Origin: Patescibacteria group bacterium
GTDB taxonomy: Bacteria; Patescibacteriota; Patescibacteriia; JACQRZ01
Assembly (NCBI GenBank): GCA_038065255.1
Contig: JBBTRI010000019.1
Location: forward strand, 4,968 to 38,487
Reading direction: 5' to 3'
Length of the DNA: 33,520 nt
Below, one piece after another: positions 16,116 to 24,228 of the stretch. The stretch's first letter is position 1; the number at the start of each line of letters is the position of its first letter. The notes beneath the pieces are model-generated. The model ran no database searches. It was given only the letters and a program-made list of their open reading frames with translations, and had not been told where the DNA came from. The position numbers and the translations under genes are program-made.

Positions 16116-16700
16116 ATGAAAAACTACCATCTCATTCCGACTGTTATTGAAAAATCGCATCAGGGTGAACGTGCGTATGATATCTATTCCCGCCTTCTCA
16201 AAGAGCGCATTATTTTTTTGGGAAATGCCATCGATGATGACATTGCAAATACCGTTATTGCACAACTACTGTTCCTGGAATCAGAAGACAAAAACAAAGA
16301 TATCAAGCTGTATGTCAATTCGCCGGGCGGATCGGTTACAGCCGGCTTGGCCATCTACGACACGATGAATTACATCAAGCCGGATGTTTCCACGATTTGC
16401 GTTGGCATGGCGGCTTCCATGGGAGCGGTGCTATTGGCAGGGGGGCAGAAGGGCAAACGGTTCTGCTTGCCGAATGCCGAAGTGATGATCCACCAAGTGA
16501 TGGGCGGCGTAGAAGGCCAAGCAACCGATATCCGAATCAAAGCCGAACATATTCTGAAAATAAAAGCTCGCCTCAATGATATTCTTGCACAACATACCGG
16601 ACAGTCGATGGACAAGATAGAAAAAGATACCGACCGCGACTATTTCATGAGCGCGGAAGAAGCAAAGAAGTACGGTATCGTAGATATAATTATTTCGTAA
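16116..16700 (+). CDS. clpP: ClpP protease subunit
   Basis: This 194-residue serine peptidase of family S14 forms the tetradecameric barrel of Clp proteases. The catalytic triad is visible: Ser101 in GMAASMGA, His126 in MIHQVMGG and Asp175 in DTDRDYFMS. The oxyanion-forming NSPGGSV is at residues 68-74. An N-terminal [22 protein letters not shown] matches mature ClpP, with no propeptide of note. It follows rbfA by 12 bp and is closed by a hairpin at 16722-16745. Clp proteases also degrade tmRNA-tagged proteins, which fits the smpB-ssrA pair upstream. Confidence 0.98.
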   Translation: MKNYHLIPTVIEKSHQGERAYDIYSRLLKERIIFLGNAIDDDIANTVIAQLLFLESEDKNKDIKLYVNSPGGSVTAGLAIYDTMNYIKPDVSTICVGMAASMGAVLLAGGQKGKRFCLPNAEVMIHQVMGGVEGQATDIRIKAEHILKIKARLNDILAQHTGQSMDKIEKDTDRDYFMSAEEAKKYGIVDIIIS

Positions 16701-16721
16701 GCTATTCTTGACACTACTCCG

Positions 16722-16749
16722 CAAGCCCTTGACAGCAGGGGCTTGTTTC
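16722..16749 (+). terminator. Terminator after clpP
   Basis: CAAGCCC (16722-16728) pairs with GGGCTTG (16739-16745) and is followed by TTTCG. It lies 22 bp past the clpP stop. The loop and right arm also hold the -35 of the next gene's promoter. Confidence 0.6.
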
Positions 16750-16756
16750 GTGTTAA
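16729..16756 (+). promoter_or_regulatory. Promoter of the M49-like peptidase gene
   Basis: TTGACA (16729-16734), then 16 bp, then TGTTAA (16751-16756) puts the start near 16763, ahead of the ATG at 16780. The box lies within the clpP terminator, and this supports 16780 rather than the upstream TTG at 16708 as the true start. Confidence 0.5.
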
Positions 16757-16779
16757 CTGGAACGTATTCGAACATTACA

Positions 16780-18372
16780 ATGAAAACTGCATTGAGCATT
16801 CACGATCGGCTTTCACGCGTACACTTCTTCGACCATGTAGTAGACTTGAGTAAAACACCCCTCTCCAACATTGAAATTCTGGCTCTTGGCTGCTGCATCA
16901 AGGCAGCCGAAAGAATGACAGAATTGTATGTCAGCCAGACGGGAAAAAAGAGTTCAGACCTTTTCTTCAAGTACATGAACGAGCAGCGCAATCCCGAAGG
17001 CAGAGCAATCTTTCGGTACCTTCAAGTCCATGGCAGCCCTTGGGACAGTTTTGACCATGATGAACCGTTTGTTCCGGGAATAGGACGACGCCCTGCCAAA
17101 GGTCCATTCTATCCAACCGGCCTAACGCAAGATGAATGGGATGCCTGGCTGCAAGCGCATCCTGACGACAAAGAAGCATTCGAATCCCCCTATACGGTAA
17201 TCGAGCGCGGGCGCGACGGACTTGTGGCAGTACCCTATCACAACCACTACAGCCCCCTTCTTACCGAAGCTGCGAATTTCCTTGAAGTCGGAGCGACATA
17301 TCTCCAAGAAGGTCCACTGAAAACCTATCTTGAACTCCGTGCACAGACATTCAAAGGCACTGCGAGCTATTTTGATAGCGATAGTGCCTGGGTAGACACT
17401 CGTGGTGAACCGTTTGAAATCACTCTCGGCCCCTGCGAGACATACATTGACGATCAGTTCCTTGGTCTCAAGTCTGCGTTCGAAGCATATATCGGCATTC
17501 CCAACCGGGAAGCGACCGAGATGCTCCAGCAATTCAACCAACCAGCCGCTGAATTCGACCGGCTTCTCGCACAAGAGTATCCATTCGAGCCACGGCCGGC
17601 TGGCCCTATGATCGTATTAGATGACGTGTATCGGGGAGGTGAGGCACGTTTCGGACGCATGTTCGTTGCGGCAAATCTACCGAATGATCGAAAGATCCAC
17701 AATCTTAAAGGATCGAAAAAGATCTTTAGCCGCACCATGCTTTCCGCAAAGTTCGGCAATGTCGGGGTTCCAATCGCACAACGAATTCTTCATCCTGCCG
17801 ACCAAGCTTATTGCACAGTCGAAAACCGCCTAGCCTCCAATGTCGGACATGAGCTTTCCCATGGCATGGGTCCCACCGGCATCATGCGGGATGGTGAACT
17901 CATTCGATTCGGCGTCATCCTCAAAGACCTTCACTCAATGATCGAGGAAGCAAAAGCAGACATGCTGGGTATACGATTTCTCCACCATTGCTGCACAAGC
18001 GGTATTCTTGGCATGGATACAGTTAAGGGAGCGATTGCCACTGAGCTCATATGCACTATCATGGGACTGCGCAAGAGCTTTACGGAAGCGCATGCCCGCG
18101 GCAATCTCGTGCAGTACAACTGGCTGAAAAATACCGGTGCATGGCGCTATAATGAATCGACCGGATGCTATACGATCAACTATGATGTTGCTCTGAACGG
18201 CATGATTATGCTCAGCGATGCGTTTTTGCGCTTGCAGCTTGGAGGTAGCTACGATGCTGCCCGAGAATTCGTAGAGACGTGGGGTAGTATCCCTCCCGAA
18301 CTCGTGCAAATCGTGAAATCTCTGTCGGACATCCCCCTCGAAGTCCATCCACGTTTCGATATTGCGGGATAG
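16780..18372 (+). CDS. Dipeptidyl peptidase III-like zinc peptidase
   Basis: The product has 530 residues from the ATG at 16780. An upstream TTG at 16708 would overlap the terminator and promoter. The zinc site is seen as HELSHGMGP (His357-Glu358-x-x-His361) with a second motif EEAKAD at 389-394, giving the third zinc ligand (Glu). This pairing is that of gluzincin family M49. Classical DPP III has HEXXGH, while this protein has a plain HEXXH, as in the DPP III-like domain of plant NUDT3-type proteins (HECCHGIGP). It would cleave short peptides in the cytosol, as no signal peptide is seen. It stands alone between its own promoter and a terminator. Confidence 0.8.
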   Translation: MKTALSIHDRLSRVHFFDHVVDLSKTPLSNIEILALGCCIKAAERMTELYVSQTGKKSSDLFFKYMNEQRNPEGRAIFRYLQVHGSPWDSFDHDEPFVPGIGRRPAKGPFYPTGLTQDEWDAWLQAHPDDKEAFESPYTVIERGRDGLVAVPYHNHYSPLLTEAANFLEVGATYLQEGPLKTYLELRAQTFKGTASYFDSDSAWVDTRGEPFEITLGPCETYIDDQFLGLKSAFEAYIGIPNREATEMLQQFNQPAAEFDRLLAQEYPFEPRPAGPMIVLDDVYRGGEARFGRMFVAANLPNDRKIHNLKGSKKIFSRTMLSAKFGNVGVPIAQRILHPADQAYCTVENRLASNVGHELSHGMGPTGIMRDGELIRFGVILKDLHSMIEEAKADMLGIRFLHHCCTSGILGMDTVKGAIATELICTIMGLRKSFTEAHARGNLVQYNWLKNTGAWRYNESTGCYTINYDVALNGMIMLSDAFLRLQLGGSYDAAREFVETWGSIPPELVQIVKSLSDIPLEVHPRFDIAG

Positions 18373-18389
18373 AACCACACACATCATTC

Positions 18390-18411
18390 GACCCCTATGG
18401 GGTCTTTTTTT
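18390..18411 (+). terminator. Terminator after M49-like gene
   Basis: A 6-bp stem GACCCC/GGGGTC (18390-18395 with 18399-18404) and a 3-nt loop are followed by seven T residues, 18 bp past the stop codon. Confidence 0.85.
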
Positions 18412-18523
18412 ATTATAATCATCACTCCTTGCCAAACGGACGTTTTTCTGCTACGCTTGACGCATACCTTAATTAGTAAATCCCACTTCAGACCTGAATG
18501 TGCTTGTATCAAAGGTATTGAGT

Positions 18524-18628
18524 ATGACGAACAACACTTTTGCCATGACTATTGCTGTTGACCTCATTTACGGCCTGCACGCCCAAAACCATGCAGGGTT
18601 TCTTCGTATTGCGAAAGGTGAGCGCTAA
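18524..18628 (+). CDS. Possible 34-residue small ORF
   Basis: This frame lies in the 295-bp gap between the M49-like gene and rny. It starts MTNNTFAMTIAVDLIYGL and ends with a basic RIAKGER. AAAGG lies 8 bp before the ATG. A TTGACG at about 18457 could be part of a promoter. No homologue is recognised. It could equally be part of the rny leader, and evidence for translation is weak. Confidence 0.25.
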   Translation: MTNNTFAMTIAVDLIYGLHAQNHAGFLRIAKGER

Positions 18629-18667
18629 TACTTCAACTATTACACTACAAAGCACTTCACTCTCCTG

Positions 18668-20212
18668 ATGTCGGGAATCGGAGTGATGTTTATGTTTAGT
18701 GCATTATTTATCGGAGTCGCCTTCCTCGTCCTCGGCGGACTGGTTGGCTACTACATTCGAAAACAGGTGGGCATCAACCAGATCAATTCCGCCGAAAGCA
18801 AAGCGGAAAAGATCTTTACGGATGCCAAAGCAAAGGAAAGTGAAATCCTGCTTCAAGCGCGTGATAAAGCAATCGGCATTATTGATAGTGCCAAAAAAGA
18901 TGAAGAATCGCGGCGCAGGGAATTTAACCATGCGCAAACAAGGCTCGAACGCCGCGAAGCGCTCTTTGACCAGAAGCTTCTGGAAATTCAAGAAAAACAG
19001 CAGAAGATCCAAGACAAAGCAACTCAGATTGAAGAAATAAAAACAAGCATCCAGACAATCAAACAGGAGCAGCTTGCCAAGCTCGAGCGTATTGCCGAGC
19101 TCACACGCGAACAGGCAAAGCAAGTCCTGCTCGAAAGCGTTGAGCGTGAAGCCAAAGAGGAAGTGCTGGAGCGCATAAAAAAAATCCAAAAAGAAGGCAC
19201 GGAAGATATGGCAAGTAAGGCTCGCCATGTAATCGTGGATGCCATGCAGCGCTGTGCCATGTCTGTGGTGTCCGAAGTGACCACATCATCAGTACCACTC
19301 CCATCAGATGAAATGAAGGGAAGAATTATCGGCAAAGAAGGAAGGAATATCAAAACGCTCGAAAATCTTACCGGGGTGGAAATATTGATTGACGATACAC
19401 CCAATGCAATCACTCTTTCAAGCTTCAGCCTTATCCGACGCCAGGTTGCAAAAATGACCATTGAAAAACTTGTGAAAGACGGGCGCATTCACCCGGGCCG
19501 CATTGAAGAATACCTTGAACAATCGAAGCAAGAGCTAGCGCTGGACATCAAAAAGGCCGGGGAAGACGCGCTCTTTGCGCTGGGCGTTACAGGAATCGAC
19601 CCCCGCCTCGTGCCGATTTTAGGGAGACTGAAATTCCGTGCGAGCTTTGGCCAGAACGCACTCGTCCACTCCATGGAAGTTGCCTACCTTGCGAATTTCC
19701 TTGCAGAAGAATTGGGTGCTGATGTGCTTGTCTGCAAAAAAGGCGGACTCCTCCATGACATCGGTAAAGCCGTCGACCATGAGGTCCAGGGAAGCCATCC
19801 GCAAATCGGCTATGACATTCTCAAAAAATTCGGTTTTCCGGAAGAAATTGCCTACATGTGTATTGCCCACCATGAAGACAATCCGCATACCCTTGAAGGT
19901 GTTATCGTGAAAGTTGCCGATGCGCTTTCGGCAAGCAGGCCGGGTGCACGCCGCGACAGCGTAGAACGCTACGTGCAACGCATTACCGAACTTGAGGGGC
20001 TTGCGACAAGTTTTTCGGGTGTTGATAAAGCCTATGCCATCCAAGCCGGGCGTGAAATTCGCGTCTTCGTGAAGCCGGATGAAATTGATGATGTCAATGC
20101 ATACAAGCTTGCAAAAGAAATTGCAAGGCGCATCGAAGAACAACTCCAGTATCCCGGTGAATTACGCATTACACTCATCCGGGAAAAAAGAATTATAGAG
20201 TACGCAAAATAA
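18668..20212 (+). CDS. rny: Ribonuclease Y
   Basis: This 514-residue protein is of usual family length. An N-terminal membrane segment at about residues 8-28 (FSALFIGVAFLVLGGLVGYYI) is followed by a long charged coiled coil to about 190. A KH domain follows with GRIIGKEGRN (218-227), then an HD domain with LLHDIGKAVDHE (His363-Asp364) and IAHHEDNPH. RNase Y is the membrane-bound endonuclease that starts mRNA decay in many bacteria lacking RNase E. It is the first gene of rny-ymdB-HU. Confidence 0.97.
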   Translation: MSGIGVMFMFSALFIGVAFLVLGGLVGYYIRKQVGINQINSAESKAEKIFTDAKAKESEILLQARDKAIGIIDSAKKDEESRRREFNHAQTRLERREALFDQKLLEIQEKQQKIQDKATQIEEIKTSIQTIKQEQLAKLERIAELTREQAKQVLLESVEREAKEEVLERIKKIQKEGTEDMASKARHVIVDAMQRCAMSVVSEVTTSSVPLPSDEMKGRIIGKEGRNIKTLENLTGVEILIDDTPNAITLSSFSLIRRQVAKMTIEKLVKDGRIHPGRIEEYLEQSKQELALDIKKAGEDALFALGVTGIDPRLVPILGRLKFRASFGQNALVHSMEVAYLANFLAEELGADVLVCKKGGLLHDIGKAVDHEVQGSHPQIGYDILKKFGFPEEIAYMCIAHHEDNPHTLEGVIVKVADALSASRPGARRDSVERYVQRITELEGLATSFSGVDKAYAIQAGREIRVFVKPDEIDDVNAYKLAKEIARRIEEQLQYPGELRITLIREKRIIEYAK

Positions 20213-20217
20213 ACAGT

Positions 20218-21009
20218 ATGCATATTCTTATCATTGGAGATATTGTTGGAAAACCGGGGCGCAAAGCAGTCGCAGAACTTCTGCCGCAGATCCGCAAAGA
20301 ATTTGATATTGACTTTGTCATCGCAAATGTCGAAAATCTTGCACATGGTTTTGGATTTACTTCTCAAACCCTCCAAGAACTTACGAATGCAGGAGTAGAT
20401 GCCGGCACAAGCGGCAATCATGCATGGGCGAAACCAGATGGACGTGAGTTGCTTTCGAACCGCAACTCCATTGTCGTGCGGCCTGCAAATTATCCTGTCG
20501 GCACCCCGGGCGTAGGGGCAAAAACCTTTACTATTGCAACAAAATCCATTCTCGTGGTAAACTTAATGGGTCGGGTATTCATGAAGGAAAACCTCGACTG
20601 TCCTTTTCGTGCGCTTGATGCAATCCTACAAGCTAACAGCGGCACTCGGCATGCTGGGATTATTGTGGACTTCCACGCTGAAACCACTTCGGAAAAGAAC
20701 GCTTTTGGCCTCTACGCCGATGGGAGGGTTTCGGCAGTTGTGGGAACACACACTCACGTCCCTACAGCAGACGAACGAGTTATGCCAGGCAAAACAGCTT
20801 ATATTTCCGATATCGGCATGGTTGGGCTCCAACATTCGGTGATTGGGTTCGATTCAGGCCCTCTCCAGAGCTTTTTGACCCAAATCCATCAGCATTTTGA
20901 GATATCCGACCACGGCACAGTGGTATTCAACTCAGTACTGATCGACCTGGATACGGCTACGGCGCAGGCACGATCGATCACGCGCATTCAACGAATAGTC
21001 AATGTTTGA
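20218..21009 (+). CDS. ymdB: YmdB-family metallophosphoesterase
   Basis: This 263-residue protein carries the metallophosphoesterase metal-binding motifs GDIVGK (Asp8), NVEN (Glu39, Asn40), GNHAW (Asn67, His68), VDFHAETTSEK and GTHTHVPTAD. This pattern and length match the YmdB/TIGR00282 family, for which 2',3'-cyclic nucleotide phosphodiesterase activity has been described in Bacillus. It follows rny by 5 bp, the same order as in Bacillus (rny-ymdB), so it is probably co-transcribed. Confidence 0.92.
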   Translation: MHILIIGDIVGKPGRKAVAELLPQIRKEFDIDFVIANVENLAHGFGFTSQTLQELTNAGVDAGTSGNHAWAKPDGRELLSNRNSIVVRPANYPVGTPGVGAKTFTIATKSILVVNLMGRVFMKENLDCPFRALDAILQANSGTRHAGIIVDFHAETTSEKNAFGLYADGRVSAVVGTHTHVPTADERVMPGKTAYISDIGMVGLQHSVIGFDSGPLQSFLTQIHQHFEISDHGTVVFNSVLIDLDTATAQARSITRIQRIVNV

Positions 21010-21051
21010 TTCATAATTAGGGGTGTGGAAAAACGTCCCCAAGGAGAACGT

Positions 21052-21357
21052 ATGACAACAAAAGGAACCAAGTTCAAAAAAGCAGACCTCATCGAGCATC
21101 TTGCCGCTAAACTCGAGGTCACTAAAAAGCAGGCCGAAGACATGATTGAAGCAGTACTCGTCTACATCACTGATACCCTCAAGCGCGGCGATGAACTGAC
21201 ACTCACCGGTTTTGGCACATTCTTAGCGAAAGAACGAAAGGGGCGCTTGGGCATCAATCCAAAGAATGTCACCCAACGCGTTGAGATTCCGCCATCGATT
21301 GTCCCCCGCTTCAAAGCAGGCAAAGCGCTCAAGGAAGCATTGAAAAAAATAATATAG
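21052..21357 (+). CDS. HU-family DNA-binding protein
   Basis: The product has 101 residues from the ATG at 21052, chosen over an upstream GTG at 21025 because AAGGAG (21041-21046) sits at the right distance. It shows the HU/IHF pattern: KFKKADLIEHLAAKLEVTKKQAEDMIEAVLVYITDTLKRGDELTLTGFGTF, then GINPKNVTQRVEIPPSIVPRFKAGKALKEAL. HU dimers bend and compact DNA. It is the last gene before a strong bidirectional terminator. Confidence 0.95.
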   Translation: MTTKGTKFKKADLIEHLAAKLEVTKKQAEDMIEAVLVYITDTLKRGDELTLTGFGTFLAKERKGRLGINPKNVTQRVEIPPSIVPRFKAGKALKEALKKII

Positions 21358-21370
21358 TTGTTTTCAACAC

Positions 21371-21402
21371 AAAAAAGCCGCCCTGTAAGGGGCGGTTTTT
21401 TT
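21371..21402. terminator. Bidirectional terminator between HU gene and opposite gene
   Basis: Six A residues, CCGCCC (21378-21383), a 6-nt loop, GGGCGG (21390-21395) and seven T residues form a symmetric hairpin serving both the HU operon and the convergent gene ending at 21408. Confidence 0.9.
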
Positions 21403-21407
21403 GATCG

Positions 21408-22475
21408 TCACAGCACTGATTCCTCCTTTAACGCTTTTTGTAATGTTTCTACAACATGAGTCCGTTGACTGTTTTTCCGTACTTTTTCAAGTACTTGATC
21501 TTGCAGTGCCGCAATATCTTCTTGAGAATAAAGTCCGCTATCAAGCAACTGGGATACAATAGCTGAAAATCGTGCTTTTTGCGCATACAGAACATACTCC
21601 GAAAATCCCTGAATAAAAGCTTTGGTATAATCCCCCAGAGGGGCTTCTGAAATGCTTTTTGCCAACAACCCAATGAGAGAGCGCTGAATGTCTGGCTCCT
21701 TGCACACATTCTTTATTTCCGGAAGCGTCGCAACACCTAGATATGCCGCTCTCCGGACAATTTCTTCAAGTTGCGTACCGACATGGGGAAAGAGGGCAAT
21801 GTATCCACTTGAAGTTTTTGGCTTTTGGAAAAGCGCAAGAATCGCAGTTTTGCATGCCAAAAGAACGGTTTCTTTTTCCTTGTGGGTTTCTTCATCGCGC
21901 GTATCGGGAGAAAAATGCCGTTGAAGGATGGGATTTTTAAGGCGTTTCATTTCTTTCTCAAGAATATCAAGATATGTCATTCCTTTTTGCTCCATTGCCT
22001 CCAATTGCTGAACGTCAAACAATCTGCGCATACCGGACGGAAACACCTTATCTTCAACGAACCGCGAATCAGCCGATAGCATTTCAGAAAGTTTCTGAAT
22101 ATTCTGTTCGCGCACCCATTTTGAAATATGTTCGAGCGCCAGACTGCGTGCATGCCTCCCCCCTTCGAATGTGCGTATTTTATCGGTCATTGTATCAAGT
22201 AGATCATAGTCGCCTCGTTCAAGGGCCTCATGCGCAATGCCGTCCCAGCGAAGTGTTTCTTTTTGATCCTTTTTATCAATGCGATTTGATCCCCTTCTAG
22301 CAAGCGCTTCCGTAAGAGATGCTTCGCCATGAGTAAGTAGGTTTACAAACATCTCATCGGCAATACGCTTGGCATAGGTTTCCGATGCGCTTTCACCTCT
22401 TTTTTTACCTATTTTTTCGTATCTCTTCTGCGAATCGCGCTCAAGCGCATTGAAGGATTTTTCTAGTGTATTCAT
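21408..22475 (-). CDS. Hypothetical helical protein
   Basis: This 355-residue protein is highly charged and predicted to be mainly alpha-helical, with no signal peptide or membrane segment. I recognise no family. Helices such as QKGMTYLDILEKEMKRLK and ILALFQKPKTSS, and a repeated Leu/Ile spacing in the C-terminal third, suggest an armadillo-like helical scaffold, but this is only an impression. It stands alone, convergent with the HU operon, with a promoter at 22497-22526 and the bidirectional terminator 6 bp after its stop. Confidence 0.65.
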   Translation of the reverse strand: MNTLEKSFNALERDSQKRYEKIGKKRGESASETYAKRIADEMFVNLLTHGEASLTEALARRGSNRIDKKDQKETLRWDGIAHEALERGDYDLLDTMTDKIRTFEGGRHARSLALEHISKWVREQNIQKLSEMLSADSRFVEDKVFPSGMRRLFDVQQLEAMEQKGMTYLDILEKEMKRLKNPILQRHFSPDTRDEETHKEKETVLLACKTAILALFQKPKTSSGYIALFPHVGTQLEEIVRRAAYLGVATLPEIKNVCKEPDIQRSLIGLLAKSISEAPLGDYTKAFIQGFSEYVLYAQKARFSAIVSQLLDSGLYSQEDIAALQDQVLEKVRKNSQRTHVVETLQKALKEESVL

Positions 22476-22496
22476 AGAGTTTTATATACTACGTGC

Positions 22497-22526
22497 AGTA
22501 TATCAAAATACGCATGCGCTACGCAA
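22497..22526 (-). promoter_or_regulatory. Promoter of the helical protein gene
   Basis: On the minus strand TTGCGT (about 22521-22526) and TATACT (22497-22502), 18 bp apart, lie 22 bp before the ATG at 22475. It sits 19 bp beyond the end of the upstream terminator. Confidence 0.5.
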
Positions 22527-22544
22527 GGAAAGTTTTATTGGAAT

Positions 22545-22604
22545 AAAAAAAGGAAGCAGGGGTTGGTATCCGACGAGGGGGTCGGACCAGGGTGGTGTGC
22601 TTCC
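22545..22604 (-). terminator. Large terminator hairpin of the candidate RNA unit
   Basis: GGAAGCA/TGCTTCC (22552-22558 with 22598-22604) closes a long helix that continues as TGGT and TCCGAC/GTCGGA (22569-22574 with 22581-22586). On the minus strand it is followed by seven T residues (22545-22551). It is a strong intrinsic terminator for leftward transcription. Confidence 0.8.
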
Positions 22605-23246
22605 ATTTGTTGGGGGGGCTTGCAGAGAGTTCGGCTTGGATTTGGCTTTGCAACCAAACAAGATTCCTACTTTCTCTGCTATGAAATTTTCAAAGTACCG
22701 GGGTTGAGGGGGAGGTCTAGGGCTAGGTCGGTAGACGATTATCGATTGTACGCTTGGATGGCCTCCATCCGCCTCGTCGGTCGAACCTGTGCGTAGCCAA
22801 TAGCATACGCGTAGTCCAAGCCGGTGTCGAGGTTTTTCTGGAACTCTCCGAGATTGACCTGCGGCTGCCCGCAGTCTTCCCGATGAGACTCTACCGTGGC
22901 GGGATTACAAAGAGTGATGCCGCATCCGCACAAAATCATTGCTAAATTTCTCCGCTTACACTGGTGCGTTACAACTGCATCATTTCTGATGAACAGCGTT
23001 GTGGGCTTCAATCCAATAGGATTGCGACCCACAACGATAGCCACCAACTACACTAAAAAGAGCGAAAAGGCTGTAGAGGCAAGCATTATATGAAGTAGCT
23101 GCGGCGGGTGGTCCGCGATGGGAATGAATGCCACATTATCTTCAAAGCGCTTATATATCCTCTTACCTTCTGGTTGGCCCCGAAGGGCACAATGGATGGA
23201 AAGTGGACTCTCTCCTCTACACTCTTTTCGCTCCTGGAGAATTTTT

Positions 23247-23260
23247 GTTATAGATATAAC
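23247..23260. repeat. 14-bp palindrome near start of candidate RNA
   Basis: GTTATAGATATAAC is an inverted repeat with 6-bp arms and a 2-bp centre, about 25-38 nt into the predicted transcript. It could be an operator or a small hairpin. Confidence 0.5.
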
Positions 23261-23290
23261 CTTTTTGAAGGGTACATACTCGATGCCATA

Positions 23291-23319
23291 AGTATACCAC
23301 ACTTTGAATAGTTTGTCAA
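23291..23319 (-). promoter_or_regulatory. Strong consensus promoter for the candidate RNA
   Basis: On the minus strand TTGACA (23314-23319), 17 bp of spacer and TATACT (23291-23296), preceded by TG two bases upstream of the -10, make a near-ideal sigma70-type promoter. It is among the strongest in the window, and no convincing protein gene follows it. Confidence 0.75.
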
Positions 23320-23404
23320 GTGTCTATAGTGCGTATTTTATAAATGTATTATGGTTATAATGAAAATAGTATATAAAAGTGTAAACTTCCTTATTGATAT
23401 AATG

Positions 23405-23431
23405 AAAAAAGCACTGGATCAAATCCAGTGC
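23405..23431 (-). terminator. Terminator of the liv-acyltransferase operon
   Basis: GCACTGGAT/ATCCAGTGC (23411-23419 with 23423-23431) has a 3-nt loop and is followed on the minus strand by six T residues. It lies 22 bp beyond the acyltransferase stop. Confidence 0.9.
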
Positions 23432-23453
23432 CTAGACCCTATCAACTTTGACT

Positions 23454-24227
23454 CTATTCAAATAGCTTATCGTAGTATTCGGTGAGGGCTTGATTTTTCG
23501 AAGATGATCCCCTCGCATCCTGCGCTGCTTTTTGCCACTGCTCACAGGTAGTATACGTCTCATTGAGACGAATGCAAAACTGCGGTGCGGGATGGATTCC
23601 TATACGCACACGCGTTATGCGTGCCATGGAATTTCGCTTTTCGCGCTGTATCATACCCTGAATATCTTCTTTGTTCACATGAAAGGCGTAGACCATTGTC
23701 TCAGGTAAGAGCTGTTCGAGAAGCGCACGGAATCCGCTTTGAAAAAGCTTGCTCCCTCCCCGTGCTTCTACCTCACCACTGGGAAACAACAGGAATACTC
23801 CTCCCTGCACAATATGTCTGCGCGCTTCGCCAAGGACGTTTTTCGCCTGCGTTCCGCTTGAGGGGGCTGGCACAAAATGATCTCCATAGAGTGCCGTGAA
23901 CTGCGGATAGCGTTTTTCGGTTACCATGACTTTGATATCGTGCCGCTTGATCGCTTGAAGCACTACAGGCACATCGATATATCCTGGGTGATTTGAAATA
24001 ATCAATCCCGGCCTGGTATTCAAGCGATTGCGCATCAGTAAAAACTCTGGATTGTCTTGCTGAACAACATCAACTTGAATGCCGATGCGCTTCAGAAGCT
24101 CTCCTGAAACTCCTGCAAGTCCTTCACGCTCATATATCGGGAGTGTTTCTTTCAAAAAACGTGCATAGGTTCCTTCAGATAGGGCGACTGCCGATGATTC
24201 TACTGCGCGAGATATGAGATGCTTCAT
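23454..24227 (-). CDS. PlsC-like acyltransferase
   Basis: This 257-residue protein has the glycerophospholipid acyltransferase motifs NHPGYID (79-85, the H-x4-D catalytic pair) and FPSGEVEARG (148-157, in place of FPEGTRS), with FVPAPSSGTQAKN between them. Such enzymes transfer acyl chains to lysophosphatidate or related acceptors at the inner face of the membrane. The glycine-for-threonine-type changes in motif III and the missing N-terminal TM helix make the substrate uncertain. The stop of livF and this ATG are 1 bp apart, so it belongs to the liv operon, an odd partner for an amino-acid importer. Confidence 0.8.
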   Translation of the reverse strand: MKHLISRAVESSAVALSEGTYARFLKETLPIYEREGLAGVSGELLKRIGIQVDVVQQDNPEFLLMRNRLNTRPGLIISNHPGYIDVPVVLQAIKRHDIKVMVTEKRYPQFTALYGDHFVPAPSSGTQAKNVLGEARRHIVQGGVFLLFPSGEVEARGGSKLFQSGFRALLEQLLPETMVYAFHVNKEDIQGMIQREKRNSMARITRVRIGIHPAPQFCIRLNETYTTCEQWQKAAQDARGSSSKNQALTEYYDKLFE

Positions 24228-24228
24228 A

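Larger units (their letters stand above)
22545..23285 (-). ncRNA. Candidate structured non-coding RNA, about 740 nt
   Basis: A perfect promoter (23291-23319) and a strong terminator (22545-22604) bracket a region with many helices that form stable loops only on the minus strand. These are a 20-bp arm pair with 18 matches (23214-23233 with 23060-23079); GCCC-UUCG-GGGC (23177-23188); a 38-nt hairpin with 8- and 6-bp stems and a symmetrical 3x3 internal loop (22998-23035); a CAUCA-GAAA-UGAUG GNRA hairpin (22978-22991) clamped by CUG/CAG; UGGUG/CACCA (23042-23046 with 22962-22966) enclosing the last two as a three-way junction; CTGCGG/CCGCAG near 22860-22875; and GCAGAGA/TCTCTGC (22622-22628 with 22673-22679). 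Two abutting open frames (84 and 102 codons) exist, but the first starts inside the promoter and the second at a TTG. I looked for RNase P motifs and could not align them. Confidence 0.5.

Noticed and set aside
16708-16779. TTG start for the M49-like gene
   Set aside because: It lies in the clpP terminator and before the promoter; the ATG at 16780 is preferred.
22998-23035. Possible CRISPR repeat
   Set aside because: The 38-nt palindromic unit resembles some repeats but occurs only once, with no spacers or cas genes nearby.
22739-23047. 102-codon minus-strand open frame
   Set aside because: It starts with TTG right after a stop, holds several perfect RNA hairpins and shows no family. I favour non-coding, though a small protein cannot be excluded.
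22900-23290. RNase P RNA on the minus strand
   Set aside because: GAGGAGAGAGTCC, GGUAAGAG and AAUGCUUGCC...ACAG resemble conserved regions, but the spacing is wrong, ACAGAA is missing and P4 cannot be paired. A covariance search should still be run.
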